Assembly (NCBI GenBank): GCA_910585635.1 | Contig: CAJUFE010000025.1 | Span: forward strand, 1 to 59,372 | Direction of reading: 5' to 3' | Source: an uncultured Lachnospiraceae bacterium | Lineage (GTDB): Bacteria > Bacillota > Clostridia > Lachnospirales > Lachnospiraceae | DNA length: 59,372 bases | Shown: piece by piece, positions 1 through 7,851 of the stretch | How positions within the stretch are numbered: the first letter of the stretch is position 1 | Layout of the letters: each line of letters begins with the position of its first letter | The notes under the pieces: model-generated | The model's input: only the letters and a program-made list of their open reading frames with translations | Told to the model about the DNA's origin: nothing | Database searches by the model: none | Program-made: the position numbers and the translations under genes

Positions 1-54
1 TGTGACCTTTGCTCACAAGAAACACCTCGCGGGATATTACCTGTGAAAAGTAAC
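1..54. repeat. Right end of a structured intergenic repeat element, cut by the window edge
   Basis: These 54 bases are identical to 51234-51287, the right end of a 144-bp element described there. The copy is truncated only because the window starts here. It ends in the arm TGTGAAAAGTAAC. I see no coding potential. Confidence 0.85.
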
Positions 55-71
55 GATAGTTTATGCCAAAA

Positions 72-83
72 GAACAAATGTTC
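72..83. promoter_or_regulatory. LexA (SOS) operator 1
   Basis: GAACAAATGTTC is a perfect GAAC-N4-GTTC match to the Gram-positive LexA box. It lies just upstream of the -35 hexamer of the promoter at 93-121, where bound LexA would interfere with RNA polymerase. A second perfect box lies 45 bp downstream. Confidence 0.8.
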
Positions 84-92
84 GAAAAAGGA

Positions 93-121
93 TTGCAAAG
101 ATCGGGCAAGTATGGTATGAT
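93..121 (+). promoter_or_regulatory. Sigma-A promoter of the radical SAM repair operon
   Basis: TTGCAA (93-98) and TATGAT (116-121) are separated by exactly 17 bp. This predicts a start near 128 and a leader of about 110 nt before the ribosome site AAAGGAG at 223-229. LexA-type boxes flank the promoter on both sides. Confidence 0.8.
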
Positions 122-128
122 AGGGCAA

Positions 129-140
129 GAACATATGTTC
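129..140. promoter_or_regulatory. LexA (SOS) operator 2 inside a 30-bp palindrome
   Basis: GAACATATGTTC is the canonical self-complementary LexA box and would cover the transcription start. It sits at the centre of a larger palindrome, 120-149, with arms ATAGGGCA and TGCCCTAT. The extended arms could stabilise the operator or form a 5' hairpin in the mRNA. Confidence 0.85.
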
Positions 141-238
141 CTGCCCTATTTTATGTGCCTCTATCGCCCATATCTAACGAGGATATCTGAGGCGTACTGA
201 GGAGCAGGGACCGGATGGGATAAAAGGAGAGACTTGTG

Positions 239-1846
239 ATGCTGGTCCAGGAAGATCTGAGCATAGAGGAGAAATTAAGGATATTATCGGATGGAGCCAA
301 GTATGATGTGGCCTGCACCTCCAGCGGTGTAGACCGTCGGGGGAAGGCCGGGAGCCTGGGGAATTCGATCGCGTCCGGTATCTGCCACAGCTTTTCGGCA
401 GACGGCCGGTGCATCTCGCTGCTTAAGATCCTGTTCACCAACCAGTGCATCTACGACTGCAAGTACTGCATCAATCGCTGTTCTAATGACACGCTGCGGA
501 CAGCGTTCACACCGGATGAGGTGTGTCAGCTGACCATGGAGTTTTATCAGCGGAATTATATAGAAGGCTTATTTTTGAGCTCCGGGATCTTATATAGCGC
601 GGACCACACCATGGATCTACTCTACCAGACCCTGTGGAAGCTGCGGAAGGAATGCCGGTTCAATGGCTACATCCATGTAAAGGCGATCCCAGGAGCGGAT
701 CCTGCACTGGTCCAGATGGTAGGATTTCTCGCGGACCGGATGAGCGTGAACCTGGAGCTCCCCACTGCAGAGGGCTTACGGACGCTGGCGCCGGGAAAGA
801 CCCGGGAGAAGATCTTAAAGCCTATGCGGATGATCCAGCAGGGGATCCTGGGGCAGATGGCGGAGGCCGGCATGCAGATACCGGAACGGTCAGCCGATCT
901 TTACAGAGGACGCAGGCAAGAGGGTCCTGTTCCGGCTGTACAGGCAGCGCAGGCCTGCGCACGACCGCAGCAGACGGACCCGCTGTGGCCAGAGACAGCA
1001 GGCCCCACACACCCTTCCATCCAGCCGTCACGCCCACCTGGACCGCTCCCCCTCTCTTCCGGCTATCCGGCTGCTGTTCCTGGCCGGGCGGCGGCCCCGA
1101 AGCAGCAGCTGGGCCGGTCGCGGTACGGGGACCATGGGGTCCCCCGCGTTTCCGGGCGGAAGGCCCATTTTGTCCCGGCCGGACAGTCCACCCAGATGAT
1201 CGTGGGCGCTACCAGGGAGGACGACCGGCAGATGCTGATGGTGGCGGAGGCCCTTTACCGGAATTTCGGGTTAAAGCGGGTGTTCTACTCCGCTTACGTT
1301 TCAGTCAATGAGGACAGCGCCCTGCCGGTCCTTGCGGATGGGCCGCCTCTTTTGCGGGAGCACCGCCTTTACCAGGCAGACTGGCTGATGCGGTATTATG
1401 GCTTTGACGCGGAAGAGCTCTTATCGGAGAGCCAGCCTAATTTCAATGTCTTCCTGGACCCGAAATGTGACTGGGCCTTGCGGCATCTGGAGCTGTTCCC
1501 GGTGGAGGTGAACACGGCAGGCTATGAGACCCTTTTGCGTGTCCCGGGCATGGGCGTGAAGTCCGTGAGCCGGATCGTGGCGGCCAGGAAGACCGCAGCG
1601 CTCACCTTTGCCGACCTAAAAAAGCTGGGGGTCGTGTTGAAACGAGCCCAGTACTTCATCACCTGCTCCGGGAAGCTGATGGACTATGTGAAGATCGACC
1701 AGGACTCCATCACCAGCTGCCTGCTGGGAGATGAGAGGCGCAGAGCCTGGGATATCACCCACAAGGACAGTTACCGCCAGCTATCCCTGTTCGACGATCT
1801 GCATCTGGAAGCGTTCCCGCAGGCTTCCCGTCCGCAGTTCTCATGA
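239..1846 (+). CDS. Putative DNA modification/repair radical SAM protein with C-terminal HhH region
   Basis: The protein has about 535 residues and belongs to the TIGR03916-type family. A C-x3-C-x2-C cluster motif (QCIYDCKYC) near residue 77 should bind the 4Fe-4S cluster that cleaves S-adenosylmethionine. The stretch FVPAGQSTQM near residue 320 and a helix-hairpin-helix-like segment (RVPGMGVKSVSRIV, around 433) suggest binding to nucleic acid. About 105 residues rich in Pro, Ala and Arg (DNA about 835-1170) interrupt the family between ILKPMRMIQQGI and HFVPAG. The frame stays open and both flanks are conserved, so this is an insertion and not a frameshift. GTG at 236 or ATG at 239 both fit the ribosome site AAAGGAG. 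The TIGR03915-like gene follows, the usual partner. The LexA boxes upstream support a role in DNA damage; the reaction is unknown. Confidence 0.85.
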   Translation: MLVQEDLSIEEKLRILSDGAKYDVACTSSGVDRRGKAGSLGNSIASGICHSFSADGRCISLLKILFTNQCIYDCKYCINRCSNDTLRTAFTPDEVCQLTMEFYQRNYIEGLFLSSGILYSADHTMDLLYQTLWKLRKECRFNGYIHVKAIPGADPALVQMVGFLADRMSVNLELPTAEGLRTLAPGKTREKILKPMRMIQQGILGQMAEAGMQIPERSADLYRGRRQEGPVPAVQAAQACARPQQTDPLWPETAGPTHPSIQPSRPPGPLPLSSGYPAAVPGRAAAPKQQLGRSRYGDHGVPRVSGRKAHFVPAGQSTQMIVGATREDDRQMLMVAEALYRNFGLKRVFYSAYVSVNEDSALPVLADGPPLLREHRLYQADWLMRYYGFDAEELLSESQPNFNVFLDPKCDWALRHLELFPVEVNTAGYETLLRVPGMGVKSVSRIVAARKTAALTFADLKKLGVVLKRAQYFITCSGKLMDYVKIDQDSITSCLLGDERRRAWDITHKDSYRQLSLFDDLHLEAFPQASRPQFS

Positions 1847-1926
1847 TACGATCCTGCCAGATCATGATACGCTCCCGCTAAGCCTTCATCCGCCTGACGA
1901 TGTACGCACCATCACACATGAAGATC

Positions 1927-1985
1927 TGGCGGGCGTATCTGGCATACCTGGACCATGCCGCCTATCCGGCGGCGGGATCTCAAAA
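1927..1985. repeat. Dispersed hairpin repeat, copy A
   Basis: The core GGCATACCTGGA and the right part GCCTATCCGGCGGC match copy B at 2843-2910. The outer arms here are AGATC and GATCT, whereas copy B has AAGTCC and GGACTT. Both arm pairs are complementary, so the foldback is kept while the sequence changes. It lies directly before the ribosome site of the next gene. Confidence 0.6.
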
Positions 1986-1996
1986 AAGGAGACGAT

Positions 1997-2761
1997 ATGA
2001 CCGTATATGTATGTGAGGATTCCTTTGACGGGATCTTATGTGGCGTCTATGATGCATGGATGAGCCGAAAGGGACATGACCATGTGCGCCTTGAGATTGA
2101 CGGGACACAGGAGCCGGAGCTGTTCTGCCAGTATGAGCCGGTGGTCATAACACCGGAAAAGACCGAGAAGGTGATCCGGGCCATCCGGGAGAAGATCTCA
2201 GAACGGGTATATAAGAAGGTCTATCTGGCTTCCTTAAGCCAGGAGGCAGGAAGAGCCGATCTGATCTATCGTTTCCTGATCGATGGGTTCCGCTATGGAG
2301 GCGCCGTCCTGGATATGCTCCATCTGCCCTCTGTGTTCGAGATCTTCCGCCTATGCCGCTTCGTGCTCAATGAAAGCCATCTCTTAAAAGAGTTCACCCG
2401 CTTTTCCAGGACAGAGGGAGGGCTTTTGATCAGCCGGATCGGCCCGAAAAATGATGTGCTGCCAGTCCTGGCCCTCCACTTTTCGGACCGTATGCCCTCT
2501 GAGGACTGGATGATCTATGACGAAGGCCGGAAGCGTGCTGTATTCCATCGGGCAGATCAGGATTGGATCCTCCTCCGTATAGGAGAGAGGGGCTCTGAGG
2601 AGTGGACGGACGATCTCGATATGGAGACTGATGAAGAAAGCTATCGCGCCCTTTGGAAGATGTTCTGCCATACCATCGCGATCCCAGAAAGGAAGAACTA
2701 TGTCTGCCAGAGAAGCCATCTCCCGCTGCGTTATCGCCCCTATATGACCGAATTCCAGTGA
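1997..2761 (+). CDS. TIGR03915-like putative DNA metabolism protein
   Basis: The protein has 254 residues. The opening MTVYVCEDSFDGILCGVYDA and the end NYVCQRSHLPLRYRPYMTEF are typical of the family always found beside TIGR03916-type radical SAM proteins. ATG 1997 follows AAAAAAGGAG; a longer open frame begins at 1955 but has no ribosome site. Conserved aromatic and basic residues in the C-terminal half (FCHTIAIPERKN, RPYMTEF) suggest it contacts nucleic acid or the radical SAM partner. No catalytic motif is evident. It should be cotranscribed with the upstream gene from the LexA-type promoter. The function is not established. Confidence 0.8.
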   Translation: MTVYVCEDSFDGILCGVYDAWMSRKGHDHVRLEIDGTQEPELFCQYEPVVITPEKTEKVIRAIREKISERVYKKVYLASLSQEAGRADLIYRFLIDGFRYGGAVLDMLHLPSVFEIFRLCRFVLNESHLLKEFTRFSRTEGGLLISRIGPKNDVLPVLALHFSDRMPSEDWMIYDEGRKRAVFHRADQDWILLRIGERGSEEWTDDLDMETDEESYRALWKMFCHTIAIPERKNYVCQRSHLPLRYRPYMTEFQ

Positions 2762-2770
2762 CCCTCCTTA

Positions 2771-2801
2771 GCCTATCCGGCGGCAGGACTTTCATAGTAA
2801 A
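2771..2801. repeat. Half copy of the dispersed hairpin repeat
   Basis: These 31 bases match 2880-2910 with one mismatch (GCCTATCCGGCGGCAGGACT against GCCTATCCGTCGGCAGGACT, then TTCATAGTAAA). Only the right half of the element is present, so no foldback forms here. Confidence 0.7.
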
Positions 2802-2842
2802 CCTCCATGCGCCCGGCAGCAGACACACCACCACACAAAAAA

Positions 2843-2910
2843 GTCCGACGGGCGCACTAGGCATACCTGAACTTAGGCCGCCTATCCGTCGGCAGGACTT
2901 TCATAGTAAA
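2843..2910. repeat. Dispersed hairpin repeat, copy B
   Basis: The arms AGTCC-GACGG and CCGTC-GGCAGGACT fold back around about 35 bases containing GGCATACCTGAA. Related copies are at 1927-1985 and, degenerate and inverted, around 12236-12275. There is no coding potential. It may be a REP/BIME-like element or a structured 3' UTR. Confidence 0.6.
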
Positions 2911-2912
2911 GA

Positions 2913-2950
2913 CAGGACCTTTGAGGATCGTCATGTCCTTTTAGGTCCTG
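2913..2950. terminator. Bidirectional terminator-like hairpin between convergent genes
   Basis: CAGGACCT and AGGTCCTG pair, with an inner AGGA/TCCT pair. The hairpin lies between the stop of the TIGR03915-like gene and the stop of galE on the other strand. TTTT runs lie inside the loop and there is no clean U-tract, so termination strength is uncertain. Confidence 0.5.
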
Positions 2951-2993
2951 CCTTGTGATCGATCACGCTCGATCTGCGCGCCTGCGTTTTAGA

Positions 2994-4010
2994 TCATCCC
3001 CGATATCCATCCGGGTTCTCGGACTGCCATCTCCAGGAATCCGCGCACATATCCTCGATCCCTTTTTCTGCCACCCATCCCAGCTCATCTCTGGCTTTGG
3101 AGGCATCGCAGTAGCAGGTGGCGATATCGCCGGCCCTCCTGGGCTTGATCTCGTAGGGCAAGGTCTTGCCGCAGGCCTTTTCATAGGCATGGAGCACGTC
3201 CAGTACGCTGTAGCCATTGCCGGTACCCAGGTTATAGATGCTGACACCAGAGCCGGGAGCCAGCTTCTTCAAGGCCTTCACATGCCCCTTAGCCAGATCC
3301 ACCACATGGATATAGTCGCGGACGCCGGTGCCGTCATGAGTGGGGTAATCATCGCCGAACACTCCCAGACACTGCAGCTTACCCACGGCTACCTGGGCGA
3401 TATAGGGGACAAGGTTATTGGGGATCCCCTTGGGATCTTCACCGATCAGGCCGCTCTCATGAGCGCCGATCGGGTTAAAGTAACGGAGGAGCACCACATT
3501 CCACTCCGGATCTGCCACGTTCAGATCGGTGAGGATCTGCTCTAACATACCCTTAGTCTGTCCGTATGGGTTCGTGATCTTGCCTTTGGGACACTCTTCC
3601 GTGATCGGGACAAAGGCCGGGTCGCCGTAGACGGTAGCGGATGAACTGAAGATGATGTTCTTGATACCATGGCCACGCATCACGTCGCACAGGTTCAGGG
3701 TCCCGGTGATGTTATTGTGGTAATATTCCAAAGGCTTCCGAACGGACTCGCCCACTGCCTTCAGACCTGCGAAGTTGATCACGGACTCGATGCTCTCCAC
3801 ATCGAACACATGCTCGATCGCGGCCTTGTCCAGCAGATCGGCCTTGTAAAAGGTCACTTTCTTTCCGGTGATCTTCTCCACCCGCCTTAACGCTTCCTCA
3901 CTGGAATTATACAGGTTATCGACCACAACGACATCATAACCTGCATTTAAAAGCTCCACACAGGTGTGGCTGCCGATATAACCGGCGCCGCCAGCGACTA
4001 AAATAGACAT
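2994..4010 (-). CDS. galE: UDP-glucose 4-epimerase
   Basis: The protein has 338 residues, the usual GalE length. It interconverts UDP-glucose and UDP-galactose in the cytoplasm with tightly bound NAD. The N-terminal nucleotide motif is GGAGYIGS (residues 6-13). The catalytic Ser (SSSATVYG, about 124) and Tyr-x3-Lys (YGQTKGM, about 148) are intact, and FNPIGAH is the usual sugar-nucleotide loop. Start ATG 4010 follows AAGGAGGAGAAG; the longer open frame to 4112 overlaps the promoter. It has its own promoter at 4084-4112. It is an obvious precursor supplier for the large glycan locus, though not cotranscribed with it. Confidence 0.95.
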   Translation of the reverse strand: MSILVAGGAGYIGSHTCVELLNAGYDVVVVDNLYNSSEEALRRVEKITGKKVTFYKADLLDKAAIEHVFDVESIESVINFAGLKAVGESVRKPLEYYHNNITGTLNLCDVMRGHGIKNIIFSSSATVYGDPAFVPITEECPKGKITNPYGQTKGMLEQILTDLNVADPEWNVVLLRYFNPIGAHESGLIGEDPKGIPNNLVPYIAQVAVGKLQCLGVFGDDYPTHDGTGVRDYIHVVDLAKGHVKALKKLAPGSGVSIYNLGTGNGYSVLDVLHAYEKACGKTLPYEIKPRRAGDIATCYCDASKARDELGWVAEKGIEDMCADSWRWQSENPDGYRG

Positions 4011-4083
4011 GTCTTCTCCTCCTTGCTCTCCTATTGATCTTCTGGCACTTAGCGTTAGATCTTTAACAGTACCAGTTTCTTTA

Positions 4084-4112
4084 ATCATACCGCGAAGAGA
4101 TGGGGAATTCAA
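4084..4112 (-). promoter_or_regulatory. galE promoter
   Basis: On the minus strand TTGAAT (4107-4112) and TATGAT (4084-4089) are separated by 17 bp. The predicted start is near 4077, about 65 nt before the galE ATG. Confidence 0.75.
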
Positions 4113-4149
4113 TAGGATTTTTTGTGATATGCATATACTTTTTTTGGCC

Positions 4150-4178
4150 GTTGTAACAGTTCAGATACCCTGAACTGT
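4150..4178. repeat. Perfect small palindrome of the GTAACAGTTC family
   Basis: Arms GTAACAGTTCAG and CTGAACTGTTAC (12 bp, perfect) surround the loop ATACC. No U-run follows on either strand, so it is not a plain terminator. A relative lies at 57562-57603, and the 51144-51287 element starts with the similar GTTACTGTTCAC. Confidence 0.8.
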
Positions 4179-4242
4179 TACCAGCCGTTTACATTTCACA
4201 TCCACAGGAAGGGCATGCCGCATAAAGGATCCTGGAAGAACG

Positions 4243-4923
4243 TCATCCCAGCTTTCCCGCACACAGGAAGAACAGGATCGGCACCAGCAGGGAGGGGAGC
4301 ATGTTCAAGGTCTTGCAATCCTTGATCTCCAGGATGGACAAGCCGGAGGTGGCGATCAGGAAACCGCCGATGATGGAGATCTCGCACATCAGGGCATCCC
4401 CCAGAAAACCCTGCAGGAAGGTGGCGCCCAGAAAGATCGCGCCCTGCCAGCAGAACAGGACCGGCGCGGCCAGCGCCATGCCGATCCCATAGGTGGAGGC
4501 CAGCACGGTGGAGGTCACCAGATCTAAGGTTGCATTGGTGAAGAGAAAGGTATTATCTCCATATAATGCGCTCTGGATCGGTCCCAGGATCGACAGGGAA
4601 CCGATACAGTATAGAAGGATCCCTGTGGAAAGGCCTTTCCCCAGCTCGGACCTTCCGAGCCGCTCAGTCAGCTTTTTAAACCCTCCGTCGATATCCAGCA
4701 TAGTCCCCACCAGGCTGCCCACAGCCAGGCTGACGATGAAGAGTACCGGGTATCGGCTCTTGGGCATATTGGTGACCACGGAATTGATCCCCAGGCCGGT
4801 GGCCGCCAGTCCCATGGCGTTGAAGAGAGCGCCCTGGTATCTTGGTTTGATCCCTTTTTTCAGCACGCTGCCTAAAATGCTCCCGGTCAGGATCGTGCCG
4901 GTATTTGCAATGGTCCCTAACAT
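4243..4923 (-). CDS. DUF554 family integral membrane protein
   Basis: The protein has 226 residues and matches the DUF554 (YdfK-type) family over its whole length, starting with the typical MLGTIANTGTILTGSILGS. About six or seven hydrophobic helices are visible, with small loops containing DIDGGF and YCIGSLSILGP. Transport activity is suspected for the family but no substrate is established. The ATG follows AAGGGATAG and begins 2 nt after the cbiC stop, so it is the last gene of the cbiP-cbiC operon. That position hints at a link to cobalamin or metal supply, but this is inference. Confidence 0.85.
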   Translation of the reverse strand: MLGTIANTGTILTGSILGSVLKKGIKPRYQGALFNAMGLAATGLGINSVVTNMPKSRYPVLFIVSLAVGSLVGTMLDIDGGFKKLTERLGRSELGKGLSTGILLYCIGSLSILGPIQSALYGDNTFLFTNATLDLVTSTVLASTYGIGMALAAPVLFCWQGAIFLGATFLQGFLGDALMCEISIIGGFLIATSGLSILEIKDCKTLNMLPSLLVPILFFLCAGKLG

Positions 4924-4925
4924 CT

Positions 4926-5621
4926 CTATCCCTTCTTTTCCGATATCTGATATACGAATGCATTGACGATCGCCGCCGCCACATTGCTGCCGCCTTTTCT
5001 CCCCCGGTCGATGATGTAGGGCGTATCGGTCCGGCTCAGCATCAGTTCCTTGGACTGGACCACATTGACAAAGCCCACCGGCACACCGATGACCAGCGCC
5101 GGTGCGAAGACGCCCTCCTGGATCAGCTCATACAGACGGATCAGAGCGGTGGGAGCATTGCCTATGGCCACGATCACGGGGCCGGGTAAAGATGAGGACA
5201 GCCTGGCCGCTTTTTCCATACTGGCCGCCGCTCGGGTACAGCCCTGTGCCCGGGCGGCCTCTGCCACATCCTCGTCCGCCATAAAGCAAAGGACCTGACC
5301 GCCCAGACGCTCCAGCTTCTTTCTATTGATCCCGGATTTGGCCATGTTGGTGTCAGTCACCACCGTGGCCTTATGCCGCAGCGCCCAGATCCCTGCATGC
5401 AGAGCATCCTTTGAAAAGACCAGACTCTCTGCATGGTCAAAGTCCGCCGTAGTGTGGATGACCCGCTTGATGACCGGCGCTTCCCTTGGATCGAGACAGA
5501 TGCCTCTCTGCGCCAGCTCCTCCTCGATGATGGCAAAGCTGCGCTCCTCGATCTTTTCCGGGAGTATCTGCTCATATCCTGCCAAGCTCTTCTCCTCCAT
5601 GGTCCCTTCTGCCCCTTTCAT
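4926..5621 (-). CDS. cbiC: Cobalt-precorrin-8 methylmutase
   Basis: CbiC/CobH moves the C-11 methyl to C-12 to give cobyrinate in cobalamin synthesis. The body (about 225 residues) has the family pattern: PEKIEERSFAIIEEEL, the catalytic-His region VIKRVIHTTADFD, VVTDTNMAKSGI, and the glycine-rich VIAIGNAPTAL and PVGFVNVVQSKE. Start choice is uncertain: ATG 5621 or ATG 5600 fit normal family length, but the frame stays open up to an ATG at 5852, one base after the cbiP stop. That would add a 77-residue tail with no resemblance to the family. The gene sits between cbiP and DUF554 in a tight minus-strand operon. Confidence 0.9.
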   Translation of the reverse strand: MKGAEGTMEEKSLAGYEQILPEKIEERSFAIIEEELAQRGICLDPREAPVIKRVIHTTADFDHAESLVFSKDALHAGIWALRHKATVVTDTNMAKSGINRKKLERLGGQVLCFMADEDVAEAARAQGCTRAAASMEKAARLSSSLPGPVIVAIGNAPTALIRLYELIQEGVFAPALVIGVPVGFVNVVQSKELMLSRTDTPYIIDRGRKGGSNVAAAIVNAFVYQISEKKG

Positions 5622-5853
5622 CCTACTATCCCCACCGGACTTTTCTGTGAGATGGTGCGTCCGCTGACCGATCGCGGTATGCGGTGTTCTGCCCCTTCGC
5701 CATGACCGGTCATAGCGCACACTGGTCCGCGCACTGGTCGTGCAGCAGCCGATCGCTCCTCCCATCATCAAAACATCCATCAACACACCGTCATAATGAG
5801 CACTGATCGTGCGGCCGATCGCGGCCACGACCTTAGTCTGCGCAGATCGCATA

Positions 5854-7650
5854 CTACAAGATCCCTGTCTCCAAGATCTTGTAGATCATCGCCATGTCCA
5901 GACTCTCTCGAAGGCCTGCGGCCAGCCGCTCATACTGGCTCTCTTTATAGGCCTGATAGTCCAGTCGTCCCACGCCCAGCGCCGGGAGGCCTTTTTCCTT
6001 CCGCAGAGCATCCACTACCGTTTCCACGATGCCGTCCCCGTCAAAGACCCCATGGACATAGCTGCCGTACACATTGCCCCGGCCCCAGCCCTCCTGGTGC
6101 ATCTGCTTGGAACCGCTGTGGGGCTCCAGCAGATATGCGAGAGGACGGCAGATCTCCAGCTGGCCGTGAAAGGAACGGGCCGTATCGGCCGGGCCGTTCT
6201 CCCGATCGATCCAGGTGTGGCCCATGTGGATCTCATAGCCTGAAAAGGCTTTTCCGGAAAGCTCCCGGAAGATACCTTCTACCTCAGTAAAGGCGCCCTC
6301 CACCTGAGCTCTGGTCTTCTCCGCCGCAAATACAGTCCTGGTCGGGAGAAGGCCCATACCGCGGACGCCGCTCTCCTGCCCAGGTCTTCCGCCCTCCAGT
6401 CTTCCACGCCGCCCTTCCACGCCCAGCGGATCCTCCAGTCCTCCGCGCCGTCCTTCCACGCCCAGCGGATCCTCCAGTCCTCCGCGCCGCCCTTCCACAC
6501 CCAGGGGATCCTCCATACCTCCGCACCGCCCTTCCACACCCAGGGGATCCTCCAGCCATTCCCCCAGTATCTGGTAACCGCCGCAGATCCCCCAGATGGG
6601 GACCTGCCTGTCTGCCAGCTTAAGCACCGCGGCCTCCAGCCCGTTCTGCCGCATCCAAAGCAGGTCCGCTATGGTATTTTTCGTCCCGGGGAGGACGATC
6701 AGATCCGGCTCCCCCAGCTCTTCCATCCGGCTTACATACCGTACACCCACGCCCTCCAGGAGCGTGAACACGTCAAGATCCGTGAAATTAGCGATCTTCG
6801 GGAAACGGATCACAGCGATATCCACCACCACAGAGGAATGGCCCGCCTGAAGCAAAAGGCCCCCCTCCGTCCCCAGACCTTCTGGGACGCCCATAGTGCT
6901 CCTTCCGCGGAAATAAGGAGGCCCTGTGAACCGACGGCTCAGACTGTCCTCATCCTGGATCTGCACATCCATATAGGGGACCACCCCGGCCACCGGAATC
7001 TTACACAGCTCTTCCAGCTGCCGGATCCCCGGCTCCAGGATAGAAGGGTCGCCCCGGAACTTATTGACGATCAGCCCCTTGACCAGCTGCCGCTCCCAGG
7101 GCTCTAAAAGGGCCACCGTCCCGTAAAGCTGGGCAAATACCCCGCCCCTGTCGATATCGCCTGTCAGGAGCACCGGAGCCTTTGCCATCCGGGCCATGCC
7201 CATGTTCACGATATCGTCCTGCTTCAGATTGATCTCCGCCGGGCTCCCTGCCCCCTCGATCACGATGATATCGTACTGCTCCTCCAGATGGGCATAGGCC
7301 TTTTGGATCTCCGGGATCAGCGCTTTTTTGTACGCAAAGTACTCTCTGGCCTTCATCTCCCCGATCGGGGTCCCGTTCACGATCACCTGGGAGCCCATGT
7401 CCGTAGTAGGCTTTAAAAGGATCGGGTTCATGGCCACATCCGGCCTGATCTGCGCCGCCTCGGCCTGGACCACCTGGGCCCGCCCCATCTCCAGGCCGTC
7501 CTCTGTGATATAGGAATTTAAAGCCATATTCTGGGATTTGAAGGGGGCCACACGGAAGCCATCCTGCTTAAAGATCCGGCATAAGCCCGCTGCCAGCAGG
7601 CTCTTTCCCACATTGGACATGGTCCCCTGGATCATCAATGCTCTCGCCAT
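5854..7650 (-). CDS. cbiP: Cobyric acid synthase with an internal tandem-repeat insertion
   Basis: The enzyme amidates four side chains of adenosyl-cobyrinic acid diamide using glutamine and ATP. The N-terminal dethiobiotin-synthetase-like domain starts MARALMIQGTMSNVGKS (P-loop) and has PFKSQNMALNS. The C-terminal glutamine amidotransferase has its nucleophile Cys in WGICGGYQILG (about residue 354) and the His in GSYVHGVF (about 537). At 598 residues it is about 90 longer than usual. The excess is a 13-residue repeat (EDPLGVEGRRGGL, four copies plus a degenerate tail) placed right after the catalytic elbow. Start ATG 7650 follows AAAGGAGAGAG. The gene leads the cbiP-cbiC-DUF554 operon. I found no cobalamin riboswitch upstream. 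Confidence 0.93.
   Translation of the reverse strand: MARALMIQGTMSNVGKSLLAAGLCRIFKQDGFRVAPFKSQNMALNSYITEDGLEMGRAQVVQAEAAQIRPDVAMNPILLKPTTDMGSQVIVNGTPIGEMKAREYFAYKKALIPEIQKAYAHLEEQYDIIVIEGAGSPAEINLKQDDIVNMGMARMAKAPVLLTGDIDRGGVFAQLYGTVALLEPWERQLVKGLIVNKFRGDPSILEPGIRQLEELCKIPVAGVVPYMDVQIQDEDSLSRRFTGPPYFRGRSTMGVPEGLGTEGGLLLQAGHSSVVVDIAVIRFPKIANFTDLDVFTLLEGVGVRYVSRMEELGEPDLIVLPGTKNTIADLLWMRQNGLEAAVLKLADRQVPIWGICGGYQILGEWLEDPLGVEGRCGGMEDPLGVEGRRGGLEDPLGVEGRRGGLEDPLGVEGRRGRLEGGRPGQESGVRGMGLLPTRTVFAAEKTRAQVEGAFTEVEGIFRELSGKAFSGYEIHMGHTWIDRENGPADTARSFHGQLEICRPLAYLLEPHSGSKQMHQEGWGRGNVYGSYVHGVFDGDGIVETVVDALRKEKGLPALGVGRLDYQAYKESQYERLAAGLRESLDMAMIYKILETGIL
6389..6560. repeat. 39-bp coding minisatellite inside cbiP
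   Basis: Units begin with GGATCC at 6428, 6467, 6506 and 6545, exactly 39 bp apart, with a decayed unit before 6428. The period is a multiple of three, so each unit adds 13 residues without shifting the frame. Confidence 0.95.
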
Positions 7651-7851
7651 CGCGTCCTCTCTCCTTTGATCCTGAGCGTCTGCTATCTTGCCCTGATCGC
7701 CTGCCCGCTTGTCGGATCATCTGTCATCTCGTCCTGATCGCCTGTCATCCCCACAGGACCTCCTGCTACATCCAGCCGCAGTTTCCCGTAACACAACGCC
7801 GTTCCATCATCCGAACGGACTGCCCTACCCGTCTCTATCGTCCACAGTCGG

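Noticed and set aside
835..1170. Frameshift as explanation of the odd middle of the radical SAM protein
   Set aside because: Upstream and downstream conserved parts are in the same frame with no stop, so an insertion is simpler than paired frameshifts.
634..1311. Long open frame overlapping the radical SAM gene on the same strand
   Set aside because: It is a high-GC shadow frame. The in-frame radical SAM reading has conserved residues on both sides of the insert.
7651..7851. Cobalamin riboswitch upstream of cbiP
   Set aside because: I looked for the B12-box-like GCCACTG and its surrounding stems on the minus strand and saw none.
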